From: Chitinophagales bacterium
GTDB taxonomy: Bacteria > Bacteroidota > Bacteroidia > Chitinophagales > Saprospiraceae
Reading direction: 5' to 3'
Assembly (NCBI GenBank): GCA_022360175.1
Contig: JAKSDI010000021.1
Span: 62,001 to 126,000, forward strand
Length of the DNA stretch: 64,000 bases
The notes under the pieces: model-generated
Told to the model about the DNA's origin: nothing
Databases searched by the model: none
The model's input: only the letters and a program-made list of their open reading frames with translations
Made by a program: the position numbers and the translations under genes
Shown here: one piece after another, positions 32,618 through 42,361 of the stretch
How positions within the stretch are numbered: position 1 is the first letter of the stretch
Layout of the letters: every line of letters begins with the position of its first letter

Positions 32618-35600
32618 ATGGCTATATCAACAGTCATACCAAGGGGACGCCCCGACCACCCCAGCCTGGACTATGAGTTATTACGCACTGAAGGTATCCA
32701 GCATCTGGAAAATCTGGCAACAGAAATCTGGACAGATTTCAATGCTCATGATCCTGGTATTACGCTTCTGGAACTATTAAGTTATGCAATTACAGACCTG
32801 GGGTATCGTACACGTAAGATTCCAATTGGTGATTTGCTAGCTGGAGGGACAGAAACAGCTTTCTTCCAGGCTATTGATATTCTGACTTGCGCTCCGGTTA
32901 CAGCCCGTGATTATCGCAAATTAATGATTGATGTACCGGGTATAAAGAATGCCTGGATCGAAAAGTATACCAGTCCAATTTTATTTTCTGAGAAAGGTAA
33001 GGATTATGGAATCTGTTGGGAAGGAAAGTTTGTGTTTCCATATCTAGGGGCTTATGATGAAAATACGAATACATGGGTTCCTAATGCAGAACGTGTAGAG
33101 GCATTTTTACTTGAATATTATGGGGAGCAATTACCACCTACTGCTTTATCTTGTCTTGATAATTGGATTAAAAATGGGGTAGAACCCACGAAGTGTGCTT
33201 GTTTGGGAATAGAAACTGAGATATTCAATTCCTGCCTGGCGAATCGAGATTGCCCACCATTGCAGAATATTGAAGAAAAAGATACTGGTGAGAAATGCAT
33301 CGAACCGGGTATGTGTGAATTGTTACACGCATTAATGTGTAAATATGGAGTAGCTTCTCTGGCTGTAGATGAAATTGAAACGATCAAAGAAATAATAGCC
33401 GACGGATCAAAATTAATTACTTATCAGCCGGTTACTAAAATAGACTGGAACGTGCTAACTCTTAATGGTTTAGCTCGGATAAAACTGGATTTGAATGATG
33501 ATGTAGACCCTGATAATAAAAGTCAGGTTCAGCCAATAGTAAATCGGGTAATGCAGGTCTTAAACTGTAATCGATTTCTATGCCACGATTATGCTCAGCC
33601 ACCGTTAATTGTTAAGCGTAAGCCCATTTCTATATGCTTACATATAGAAGCTAAAGGAGGAAAAGATATTAATGAAGTGGCAGCAGAATCGATATGGCAG
33701 ATAGAACAACTATTAACTCCTACCGCCCGTTTCTATACCTTCCAGGAAATGCTGGATAAAGGCTATGTGGTGGAAGATATATACAATGGCCCCCTTCTGG
33801 ATCATGGCTTTCTGGATAATGAGGAATTAGATAAAGCACAGTTGTTAAAAGTATTTCGGCATTCTGATATTACTAATGCGGTGACAACTTTAGATGATGT
33901 GTTGAATGTGAGAGAGTTGAAGTTTAAGCTACATCCACAGGACAATCAATTTAAAATAAGAAGTTCCTATACTATTTTTGATTGTGATGATGAGCCAATG
34001 AGGCCATTCATAGATTTGTGTAAATCCTGCATATACGTTACCCAAAACGGGCGCCGATGCGAAATCAAAGAATCTGCAGTTCTTGAAGCCTTGAAATTAA
34101 AACGCCTGATGGCTGAATGTCATGATGCTCCGGGTGGATTGGGTTTACCTGGAGGTATTCCCCGTCCTGATTTGACAGATTATCTTAGCCTGCAGTTTGA
34201 CCTGCCAGAAGTATATAGTGTAGGAAATTATTATGGTAAGAAAGATCCTCCATTTTACAAGAAAAGGGCTCGCAGACAATTACAATCTTATCTGGCTTTT
34301 TTCGATCAGATACTAGCAGCCTACTTATTGCAACTGGGAGAAGTACGAAAACTTTTTGCGGTAGAACAAGATACAACTCAGCCAACCTACCAAACTCCAG
34401 ATTTGAGTGAGATCCCAGGAATGGATGAAATAATATATAAAGAAGAAGTAAATGATGCAGAAAATATAGATAGGACATTTACTGTAGAGAGTGATGCTAC
34501 GCGGATGGATCGTCGAAATCGCCTTCTTGATCATATGATTGCCCGTTTTGGAGAATCATTTAGTGAATATGTTGCTACCCTTGCCAGTTCGTGTAAAGGA
34601 GCAGAAGAGGAGGATTATGAAGTAGATTTAGCCTCTTTATTGCGTTCGAAAGCTCTGTTTTTAAAAGAACTATCAATTCTTGGACATGATCGAGGCAGAG
34701 CCTATTGCTATCGGGGAAAGAAAGGTAAAAAAGTATGGAATACGGATAATGTAGCCGGTATTAAGAAAAGGGTCCATCGCAAATTGGGGCTGAACGGCTC
34801 CTGGAATGAAATGTCATTAAGAGTTAAACCACCTTATATATTGGGAGTTAGAGAAATCAGAGGGGCTAGAGGAGCTATTAGGTATCAGGTAAGTTTTAGA
34901 GCATTGCCCGAAAATTTACCCCAGGATGCTGATTTTCCATTTAAGCGATCTCTATTGTTTGGGCCTAAGCATTCAACTCGCAGAGCTGCTCAGAGTAAGC
35001 GAAGTAAGCTAAACTCAAAAATAAGTGATGCGAGCCTTTACAGCCTGGGCGAACATCCCAATGACAGCAGTCAATATACTGTACTTTTAACAGTTGATGG
35101 TAAAGTAGAGCTGCATGGAGAGGAGATGAGTGAAAGTGAAGCTACGATATTGCTGGAATGTATTCAGGATTTGGTCGCTTACGAACCTGAGAATGAAAAA
35201 GAGGGTTTTCACGTACTAGAGCATATTTTGTTGCGCCCAAATGATACGGATGATCAACTCTTAAACCTTGCTTTAGGCTGTGAGCCGCAATATACCTCGC
35301 CAGATCCTTACTCCAACTGGCTGACCGTTGTCTTACCTAATTGGAGTAAAAAGATGAAAAACAAAACGTATCAGCAACATGTAGAGCAGGTATTCAGACA
35401 GGAAATGCCTGCTGAAGCAATGGTCCGTTTCTGCTGGCTGAGTAAAGAAGAAATGAAAGCATTTGAAGAACGTTACCGGATTTGGTTAGAAGCCTTGTCC
35501 GCCTGCCAGCCTGATGATTGTCAAATCACACCTGCTGCAAACGAATTGATTAAGTGGCTTAATGAGCATCCTTGCAGTTGTAATTGCAATACTTGTTGCA

Positions 35601-35641
35601 AATCCGATTCCGCCTGTGAGGATTGTAAAGATTGTCAATAA
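32618..35641 (+). CDS. Afp12-like baseplate wedge protein with Cys-rich tail
   Basis: A 1007-residue wedge component. The opening DYELLRTEGIQHLENLATEI, WTDFNAHDPGITLLELLSYA and ITDLGYRTRKIPIGDLL is a hallmark of the Afp12/baseplate-J-like family. The C-terminal region has GFHVLEHILLRPND and SNWLTVVLPNWSKK, also typical. The N-terminal third contains an extra Cys-rich segment (CACLGIETEIFNSCLANRDC), and the last 22 residues hold eight cysteines (CSCNCNTCC then CEDCKDC), which looks like a metal-binding or disulphide-cross-linking tail. Confidence 0.9.
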   Translation: MAISTVIPRGRPDHPSLDYELLRTEGIQHLENLATEIWTDFNAHDPGITLLELLSYAITDLGYRTRKIPIGDLLAGGTETAFFQAIDILTCAPVTARDYRKLMIDVPGIKNAWIEKYTSPILFSEKGKDYGICWEGKFVFPYLGAYDENTNTWVPNAERVEAFLLEYYGEQLPPTALSCLDNWIKNGVEPTKCACLGIETEIFNSCLANRDCPPLQNIEEKDTGEKCIEPGMCELLHALMCKYGVASLAVDEIETIKEIIADGSKLITYQPVTKIDWNVLTLNGLARIKLDLNDDVDPDNKSQVQPIVNRVMQVLNCNRFLCHDYAQPPLIVKRKPISICLHIEAKGGKDINEVAAESIWQIEQLLTPTARFYTFQEMLDKGYVVEDIYNGPLLDHGFLDNEELDKAQLLKVFRHSDITNAVTTLDDVLNVRELKFKLHPQDNQFKIRSSYTIFDCDDEPMRPFIDLCKSCIYVTQNGRRCEIKESAVLEALKLKRLMAECHDAPGGLGLPGGIPRPDLTDYLSLQFDLPEVYSVGNYYGKKDPPFYKKRARRQLQSYLAFFDQILAAYLLQLGEVRKLFAVEQDTTQPTYQTPDLSEIPGMDEIIYKEEVNDAENIDRTFTVESDATRMDRRNRLLDHMIARFGESFSEYVATLASSCKGAEEEDYEVDLASLLRSKALFLKELSILGHDRGRAYCYRGKKGKKVWNTDNVAGIKKRVHRKLGLNGSWNEMSLRVKPPYILGVREIRGARGAIRYQVSFRALPENLPQDADFPFKRSLLFGPKHSTRRAAQSKRSKLNSKISDASLYSLGEHPNDSSQYTVLLTVDGKVELHGEEMSESEATILLECIQDLVAYEPENEKEGFHVLEHILLRPNDTDDQLLNLALGCEPQYTSPDPYSNWLTVVLPNWSKKMKNKTYQQHVEQVFRQEMPAEAMVRFCWLSKEEMKAFEERYRIWLEALSACQPDDCQITPAANELIKWLNEHPCSCNCNTCCKSDSACEDCKDCQ

Positions 35642-35683
35642 TTTCTATCGCCTACGTCCATTCCATAAATCACTTTGTGTGTT

Positions 35684-38600
35684 ATGTTTAATGATCAACT
35701 TTTAAGTGAACTTAAAGAACAGTTAGACCTTCTCAAACAGCCTGGTCCGTTTCCCGTCAATCCTGTTATTGAACAGGCGCTTCAACTTATTCATCAGCTT
35801 ATGGAAGGAGCAGATGGAAGTAGTGGTGGTGGTGATATAGGCTCAAGAGTAGACGATTTAGAAGAAACTGTCGAGAATCATGCCTCTCTTTTAAGCACTA
35901 TTCAGGCAACGCTACTGGAACTGGAAGAAAAAGTTAATAATTGTCCTACTACTGAAGATATACAAATACTGATAGATGCTAGTTTGGGGTCAGTAAATGA
36001 TAATATTCAATTGCTGTTTTCCAAAGACTCAGATTTAGATCAGCGTGTGACAGAATTAGAAAACCGCCCTTCAGGAGTATCTGAAGAACGTGTAGAAGAG
36101 ATTGTAGAGGAAAAACTGATAGGCATTAAGGCAGATATCCATCAACTAAAGCAGGTTGATATTCCTGAGATAAAAGCAGAGCTAATAGCTTTAGAGGCAA
36201 GAGTGAAGGCACTGGAAGAGGAACCACCTGGTGAGGGAGCATCCAAGGCATGGGTCTTAAACCAGATTGAAGTAGAAGTAAACGCCATTAGGTCTTTAAT
36301 TAATAATATAAAAAATGATCTGGAAGACAAGATTGGCCGTAAGGCGGATCAAATAGCTCTTGAATCTAAAGCTGACAAAACTGAGTTAGCTGCATGTAAA
36401 GAGGAATTAGAGACGGCCCTGTCTGAGAAGGCGGATCAGTCATCGCTGGAAGAAAAAGCAGACCGAAGTGAATTGGAAGGAAAAGCAGATATATCTGCAT
36501 TGGAAAGCACTCGCACAGAATTGGAAGGTCAAATAGCAGAAAAGGCAAATAGTAGTGATTTAGAAGCGTGCAAAGAGGAATTGGAGGGGGCCTTGTCGGA
36601 GAAGGCAGATCAGTCATCGCTGGAAGCAAAAGCAGACCGAAGTGAGTTGGAAGGTAAGGCGGATGTATCTGCATTGGAAAGCGCTCGCACAGAACTGGAA
36701 GGCCAAATAGCAGAAAAGGCAAATAGTAGTGATTTAGAGGCATGTAAAGAGGAGTTGGAGACAGCCTTGTCTGAGAAAGCGGATCAGTCATCATTGGAAG
36801 CAAAAGCAGACCGAAGCGAGTTGGAAGGTAAGGCGGATGTATCTGCATTGGAAAGCACTCGCACAGAACTGGAAGGCCAAATATCAGAAAAGACGAATAG
36901 TAGTGATTTAGAGGCATGTAAAGAGGAATTGGAGACGACCTTGTCCGAGAAGGCGGATCAGTCCTCGCTGGAAGCAAAAGCAGACCGAAGCGAGTTGGAA
37001 GGTAAGGCGGATGTATCCGTACTGGAAAGCACTCGCACGGACTTGGAAGAACAATTATCTGAAAAAGCAAATAGTAGTGATTTAGAAGATTGCAAAGAGG
37101 AATTGGAGACGGCCTTGTCCGAGAAGGCGGATCAGTCCTCGCTGGAAGCAAAAGCAGACCGAAGTGAGTTGGAAGGTAAGGCAGATGTATCTGCATTGGA
37201 AAGCACTCGCACAGAACTGGAAGGCCAAATATCAGAAAAGGCGAATAGTAGTGATTTAGAAGATTGCAAAGAGGAATTAAAAAACATACTTGAAGGAAAG
37301 GCTGACAAAACAGATTTGAATGAGTTGGAAGATGAGGTAGAAGCTATACGTGAAGAATGGTTAGAAGATATGGTAAATAATCCGGGTCTGCGTTTAGCAC
37401 GTTTGAGTTTGCAAGGCTGGGGGATTGTTGGAGGGCTTGAGATCTGTTCGGATGATAAAGATTATCTCCATATCACACCGGGCGTAGGAATTTCTCCGGC
37501 AGGTGAAATAATTACAGAACCGGGTATATGGCCTACTGATAGCAGGTATGAATCATATCTGGAGATAAGTCAGGATGATGATTGTGAAGAACTAGAGACA
37601 GATGCCATATCCGATACTTCTTGTGATGATCCATGTAATAAACCACAGCCTCAAAACCTGGTATTTTCACATTATGTGCCACTAGACAAAAGCTTATTAG
37701 ATTATTGTTTCTTTAAAAAACATGATACAGGAGAGGCATATAATGTATGGAAGCTGCTTCAACCTACTGATGATTTACCGGCAAATTCTCGTCCTTTAAC
37801 ACCACAGAATGATGCTGAAACCGAATATCCATTTATTACTAATAAGGTTGTTGGAGTACTACTAGTTGATGATACCCCTTTGTATTTTTTAATGGAACAG
37901 GAAGATGTTTTGGAACAATTGTGCTGCCTGCCTAATCAATGTAATGACGATCCAAAATATGACCCTGATTATATTTATGAAGAAGATTATAGCCTGGAAG
38001 ATAATTATGTATCGGATGATGAACTCTGGGCTTGTCTGTATCCTGCTATTCGCCTGCCAGAAATTCCATTATTCCGTTTTGGGTTTTTCACTGATCAGGA
38101 TTGTGCACCAGATGAACTAGATCAGACTGAATTTCCAAACATAATTTCCATTGATGATTTGTATAATACCTGGTGTCCCATTGTAGAAGAAGCAATCAAT
38201 CTTTTAGAGAAGGCTGTGAAAATGCTAATCGACAGATATCATTATAGTTTATTTCCTTTGCAGGAGAAACAACAGGTGGAGAAAAAACTGGGAATGCTTT
38301 CTGAAAAATGGACTCGTTTTCATGTCTCTAATCAATCCCCTCAAACAGCAACTGGAGAATTGGGAAGTAAATATTATGCACAATGTTTTTATGATTGGTT
38401 AAGAGATCTTATAGCTGCTTATCACGAGTTAAGATGGTGCGTTATTGAGTTGATGAATGAGCTAAAACCTTATGTCGAAGGAATGCTGAAAAAGCAAAAC
38501 AGGCACCTGTTATTAGGCACCGCACATCAGATGGAGCCTTGTGGTTTAGCAGAACCATTGCGTGATATTTTTTACCAGCCACCTATTTACAATGGAAATG

Positions 38601-39439
38601 CAGCGAGATTGGAAGCTTGCCGTCTATATTATCAGCGATTATTCCAAATGATAGATGGTTTTTATCTAGAGGATTTTGCACCAGATAGTCAAATTCCTGC
38701 TTGGTGCTATAACGAAAATGAAGAAGGAGAAACGGAGGAACATATCCCAAATTTTGACTGCCTGAAAATTACACCAGGTAAGAGTTATAGCTATCCTTTA
38801 AGTGAACAATCTATCCCTTATTATTATCCACTACTTTTTCACCCTCAGTCCCTGCATCATTTATGGAATCATCGACGATCTAAAACCAGATCTGTCGATC
38901 GTATTCTATCCTATCATGCAACAGATATACCATCGGATTTTCCCAGCTATACCAGCCGGAATGAAATAATTCGTCCTCTGTATTATAACCTGGATGCATT
39001 TGATTTTTACAGAATAGAAGGATACCTGGGTAAGTCGAAAGTCTGCCTGTACTTGAAAGAAGAAGGGGAAGCTCAGGAATATGATGTAGCAGAGGCATTA
39101 CAATATCTCGTACAAAAACACAATCTGGATTTTCAGGTAGTCAAATTAACTATATCAGATTTACAAAAGCCCGAAGGGGGAGGAGCTGCACCTTATACAA
39201 TAGGAAGTGCCTCTTCAGGAGAAAATTCTTATAGTCTTGCAACTGCTTTGCTGGGCGCAGAGCACCTGGGAGGAGTGTTCAAAGGAGGAGCTTATATTCT
39301 GGTTTATGAAGAGCCAATATCTCAGAAAGGTACAAAAAAGCAATCGATGTCTAGTAGCTCAAATGCCCCCAGAGTTATCGCTAGCTTTAGCCTCCCTGAT
39401 AAATTACCTCGTGAGCTCTTTGTAGATAGTAAATCATAA
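35684..39439 (+). CDS. coiled-coil repeat protein, candidate CIS fibre or arm
   Basis: A 1251-residue protein from the ATG at 35684 (an upstream TTG at 35675 is less likely). Residues 1-237 are heptad-rich coiled coil. Residues 238-527 are five tandem copies of a 58-residue unit (CKEELETALSEKADQSSLEA ...), with a partial sixth, in which a KADxSxLEx submotif recurs; this resembles the trimeric shaft of phage fibres. From about residue 570 a globular region starts with LQGWGIVGGLEIC, a block found in proteins at this operon position in Bacteroidota CIS, and continues to the end with acidic, Cys-bearing stretches. It lies where Afp13 fibre genes lie, so a host-binding fibre is the best guess; a baseplate arm or cage is the alternative. 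Confidence 0.75.
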   Translation: MFNDQLLSELKEQLDLLKQPGPFPVNPVIEQALQLIHQLMEGADGSSGGGDIGSRVDDLEETVENHASLLSTIQATLLELEEKVNNCPTTEDIQILIDASLGSVNDNIQLLFSKDSDLDQRVTELENRPSGVSEERVEEIVEEKLIGIKADIHQLKQVDIPEIKAELIALEARVKALEEEPPGEGASKAWVLNQIEVEVNAIRSLINNIKNDLEDKIGRKADQIALESKADKTELAACKEELETALSEKADQSSLEEKADRSELEGKADISALESTRTELEGQIAEKANSSDLEACKEELEGALSEKADQSSLEAKADRSELEGKADVSALESARTELEGQIAEKANSSDLEACKEELETALSEKADQSSLEAKADRSELEGKADVSALESTRTELEGQISEKTNSSDLEACKEELETTLSEKADQSSLEAKADRSELEGKADVSVLESTRTDLEEQLSEKANSSDLEDCKEELETALSEKADQSSLEAKADRSELEGKADVSALESTRTELEGQISEKANSSDLEDCKEELKNILEGKADKTDLNELEDEVEAIREEWLEDMVNNPGLRLARLSLQGWGIVGGLEICSDDKDYLHITPGVGISPAGEIITEPGIWPTDSRYESYLEISQDDDCEELETDAISDTSCDDPCNKPQPQNLVFSHYVPLDKSLLDYCFFKKHDTGEAYNVWKLLQPTDDLPANSRPLTPQNDAETEYPFITNKVVGVLLVDDTPLYFLMEQEDVLEQLCCLPNQCNDDPKYDPDYIYEEDYSLEDNYVSDDELWACLYPAIRLPEIPLFRFGFFTDQDCAPDELDQTEFPNIISIDDLYNTWCPIVEEAINLLEKAVKMLIDRYHYSLFPLQEKQQVEKKLGMLSEKWTRFHVSNQSPQTATGELGSKYYAQCFYDWLRDLIAAYHELRWCVIELMNELKPYVEGMLKKQNRHLLLGTAHQMEPCGLAEPLRDIFYQPPIYNGNAARLEACRLYYQRLFQMIDGFYLEDFAPDSQIPAWCYNENEEGETEEHIPNFDCLKITPGKSYSYPLSEQSIPYYYPLLFHPQSLHHLWNHRRSKTRSVDRILSYHATDIPSDFPSYTSRNEIIRPLYYNLDAFDFYRIEGYLGKSKVCLYLKEEGEAQEYDVAEALQYLVQKHNLDFQVVKLTISDLQKPEGGGAAPYTIGSASSGENSYSLATALLGAEHLGGVFKGGAYILVYEEPISQKGTKKQSMSSSSNAPRVIASFSLPDKLPRELFVDSKS
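36395..37264 (+). repeat. five in-frame 174-base tandem repeats in the fibre gene
   Basis: Equivalent Cys codons occur at 36395, 36569, 36743, 36917, 37091 and 37265, a constant 174-base spacing (58 codons). The copies are nearly identical at DNA level, so copy number may change by slippage or recombination without loss of frame. Confidence 0.97.
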
Positions 39440-39446
39440 ATCGCAT

Positions 39447-40967
39447 ATGCCACATCGTATTCGCAGACAGATACTTGATTTGGAACTACCTAGAGAAGAA
39501 CGAGCCTATGCTTTACAACAACAGATAAGCCGGGCTTTCAAAGACAAAGTACTACCACAGCTAAATGAAATTTTTGATAGGATAGCTCCGGAAGGGATTA
39601 CATTAAGAATACCAAAGCTGGACATTGACCTTGGTCAAATTAATGAAAGCAATTGGGAAAGGAACTTTATTGAGGGCTGTGTCAATCAGGTTTTGAAGAA
39701 ACTAAAAGATGTATCGGTTGATAATGCGTATAATGAGGTTGAATTAAAATGGTTAAAACCTGAAGAAAAAATACTTTCTGTATTTCGGCATTATCTTCAG
39801 GCAGGAGTATTGCCCTGGCATGCGCGACATTGGTCAAATCTTAAATTGGAAGAGTCTATAATAGAACATATACATCGTGATCCAGAAGCAGTGAAAAAAG
39901 AGCTTTCGATAGATGTACTGCTTATTCCTGAGGTATGGCAGAGGTTGTGTTGGCAGTTTTCTACAAATTTTGTGACAACTATTGTTAGTGCAGTTCTAGG
40001 TCAAAAAGTAGCTTGGTTTAATGAAATCGAGCATATTTATAAAAAAGAGCAGAAAGTGCCAATGAGTTCGAAAGATCGCTATCTATTCCTTAAAACACTG
40101 CTATCTACGAAAATTTCCAAAGAAGAAAAATTGAAACCCACGAAGCAAATCTATTATCAATTACTCAGACAAATAGATGATTCGAAAAGCATAAATGAAA
40201 ATGAAATTATCGAACTTGAAAAACCAATGACTTCAGCGAAGTATTTCTCGCAAAATAACGACACGGTTATACCTGAAAAAAATGAAACTCCCCGCCCTGG
40301 TGCATCTAAAAAAAATAGCTCGGAACCTCAAGGCAAGATAAACCCAGACAAACAAAAAGAAGGGCACATACAATATAAGGATACAGAATATGATACGAAT
40401 ACAGCGTTTTCCAAACCTGCCTCCGCAACAACTATACATTTAAAAACTATTCCCAAGGAAGGGCTTATTATTGATCTTGCAGGCCTGGTGATATTAGGGG
40501 TGTATTTGGAATCCCTGTTCAATGAACTTGGCCTAATCCATGAGCGGCATTTTAAATCGGACAATGCTCAATTCAAGGCTGTTCACCTCTTGTATTATTT
40601 AGTAGAGGGAACAGAATTTCCAGAAGAACATATGTTGGCTTTTCCAAAAATTCTGTGTGGCCTTGCTATTGTAGAGCCAATTCCAATGGATATTAAACTA
40701 CAAGATTATGAGAAAAAAGAATGCGAGCAACTTTTACAGGCAGCTATAAGAAACTGGCCAGCACTCAAAAAAACCACTCCAGATGGATTGAGAGAAGGAT
40801 TTCTGAAGCGGGAAGGCCTTTTGTACCCACCAGAAAATCTTTCTATGTGGGTGCTCAGGGTAGAAAATAAAGCCCAGGATATTTTACTAAATCGTTTGCC
40901 CTGGGGCTTCTTAACATTAAAACTTCCATGGATGAAAAGAGCGATACAAACAGAATGGAGCCCTTAA
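39447..40967 (+). CDS. CIS tape measure protein (Afp14-like)
   Basis: A 506-residue member of the CIS tape-measure family, which sets tube length. N-terminal signature: MPHRIRRQILDLELP, ISRAFKDKVLPQLNEIFDRI and LDIDLGQI. C-terminal signature: GLVILGVYLESLFNELGLI, AVHLLYYLVEGTEFPEEHM, NWPALKKTTPDGLREGFLKR and FLTLKLPWM. The middle (residues about 215-330) is variable, polar and Lys-rich; its length should set the tube length. At 506 residues it is compact, suggesting a short particle. The AAA+ gene follows after 28 bases. Confidence 0.94.
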   Translation: MPHRIRRQILDLELPREERAYALQQQISRAFKDKVLPQLNEIFDRIAPEGITLRIPKLDIDLGQINESNWERNFIEGCVNQVLKKLKDVSVDNAYNEVELKWLKPEEKILSVFRHYLQAGVLPWHARHWSNLKLEESIIEHIHRDPEAVKKELSIDVLLIPEVWQRLCWQFSTNFVTTIVSAVLGQKVAWFNEIEHIYKKEQKVPMSSKDRYLFLKTLLSTKISKEEKLKPTKQIYYQLLRQIDDSKSINENEIIELEKPMTSAKYFSQNNDTVIPEKNETPRPGASKKNSSEPQGKINPDKQKEGHIQYKDTEYDTNTAFSKPASATTIHLKTIPKEGLIIDLAGLVILGVYLESLFNELGLIHERHFKSDNAQFKAVHLLYYLVEGTEFPEEHMLAFPKILCGLAIVEPIPMDIKLQDYEKKECEQLLQAAIRNWPALKKTTPDGLREGFLKREGLLYPPENLSMWVLRVENKAQDILLNRLPWGFLTLKLPWMKRAIQTEWSP

Positions 40968-40995
40968 AACACACAAATAATTTTTTAATATATCT

Positions 40996-42321
40996 ATGAC
41001 TTCAAATTTACCAGTATTGCTTTCTTTCCTGATTCAGCAGGCACGATTTAGTCTAAACCACTACTTTGGCAAAGAAACGGGAGCATTGCCCGCAGTACCA
41101 GCTTTGATTGATGATGATGAACCGCTTACCCGTTTTATCCAACAACGGCGGCTCAACAGAGATGAGTTGGTAGCATTAATGGCTGGATTGGTGCCACATC
41201 TGGTTCCATCTTTATACGATGACATAGTTGCAGAATATTTACCACAAGAAGGCGATTTTCCGGCATTTGGAGGAGTAAAAGGTAAAAATCAGCGAAATAC
41301 ACTTCCTACAGGAGAAACCGTACTATTCATGTTGGCAGGGAAAGACTTAAGAAGGCGAATGGAAGTTCAGCAGTTATTTGGTTCTCAACATTACTTTGTC
41401 AAAGAAAAAATCTTATTTCTCGAAGAACTTAATCCAGGAGAATCTGCATCGAGTGGCCGCCTGATTCTGGATCGAGAATATGTAGAATTATTCACATTAG
41501 GTTATATAACGCCTCCCAAAATGGGCAGTGGTTTTCCCGCTCAGCATATAACAACGGAATTAGAGTGGAGTGATTTAGTATTAAATGCTCATACGCTAGA
41601 CCAGCTTAAGGAAGTAGAAACATGGATTGCTCATAGTGACCAATTGATGTATGACTGGCAAATGTATCGGAAGATCAAACCTGGATTCAGGGCGTTATTT
41701 TATGGCCCTCCTGGTACAGGGAAGACAATGGCTGCAACACTGCTCGGTAAGTACACGGGACATGACGTCTACCGGATAGACTTATCTATGATGGTATCAA
41801 AATATATTGGAGAGACAGAGAAAAATCTGGCGGCATTATTCGATAAAGCAGAAAATAAGCAATGGATATTGTTTTTTGATGAGGCAGATTCGCTATTTGG
41901 GAAACGTACCAATGTGAAGGATGCCCATGACCGCTTTGCCAATCAGGAGGTATCGTACTTATTGCAGCGGGTAGAAGAATTTCCGGGAGTGAGTATATTG
42001 GCATCTAATTTTAAGAGCAATCTGGATGATGCTTTTACCAGACGCTTTCAAAGCATTGTTTACTTCCCTATTCCATTAGCGGAAGAGCGCCTGATTTTAT
42101 GGCAAAATAGTTTCCCGGAGGCGGTACAATTGTCTAAAGAAATTGACTTAAATAAGATAGCGCACAAATACGAATTATCAGGCTCTAACATAGTAAATAT
42201 TGTTCATTATTGTTGCCTGCGGGCACTTGCCGAAAGTGCGAATGTCATATCTTCAAATAACCTGTATTCAGGCATCCGCCGCGAATTGGCTAAAGAAAAT
42301 AAGGTTTTTACGGCAGTCTGA
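40996..42321 (+). CDS. AAA+ ATPase of the CIS (Afp15-like)
   Basis: A 441-residue ATPase. Walker A GPPGTGKT at residues 237-244, Walker B ILFFDEAD at 291-298, sensor-like ILASNFKSNLDDAFTRRF with an Arg finger, and an N-terminal domain of about 200 residues. Afp15/Pvc15-type ATPases are needed for particle assembly or maturation and for cargo loading and stability; the exact role is debated. Always encoded near the tape measure, as here. Confidence 0.95.
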   Translation: MTSNLPVLLSFLIQQARFSLNHYFGKETGALPAVPALIDDDEPLTRFIQQRRLNRDELVALMAGLVPHLVPSLYDDIVAEYLPQEGDFPAFGGVKGKNQRNTLPTGETVLFMLAGKDLRRRMEVQQLFGSQHYFVKEKILFLEELNPGESASSGRLILDREYVELFTLGYITPPKMGSGFPAQHITTELEWSDLVLNAHTLDQLKEVETWIAHSDQLMYDWQMYRKIKPGFRALFYGPPGTGKTMAATLLGKYTGHDVYRIDLSMMVSKYIGETEKNLAALFDKAENKQWILFFDEADSLFGKRTNVKDAHDRFANQEVSYLLQRVEEFPGVSILASNFKSNLDDAFTRRFQSIVYFPIPLAEERLILWQNSFPEAVQLSKEIDLNKIAHKYELSGSNIVNIVHYCCLRALAESANVISSNNLYSGIRRELAKENKVFTAV

Positions 42322-42361
42322 TCATTTAGTTTATTTTATCATTCATAAATGAAATAGTACT

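Noticed and set aside
32317..32676. Open frame overlapping the end of the J gene and the start of the Afp12-like gene
   Set aside because: It is a frame-shifted reading of the Lys/Thr-rich tail and crosses two clear starts and stops.
36366..37196. Long open frame on the opposite strand of the fibre repeats
   Set aside because: It exists only because the 174-base repeats lack stops on that strand; composition (Leu/Pro/His-rich) is not protein-like.
36395..37264. CRISPR array or minisatellite
   Set aside because: Units are 174 bases, contiguous, without spacers, and fully in frame within a coiled-coil protein.
19553..42321. Contractile prophage
   Set aside because: No capsid, portal, terminase, integrase, holin or replication genes; the Pvc16-type cap, tape-measure family and AAA+ gene are specific to CIS.
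19553..42321. Classical type VI secretion system
   Set aside because: No TssJ, TssL, TssM, ClpV, TssB/C pair or Hcp; sheath is a single-chain phage-type protein.
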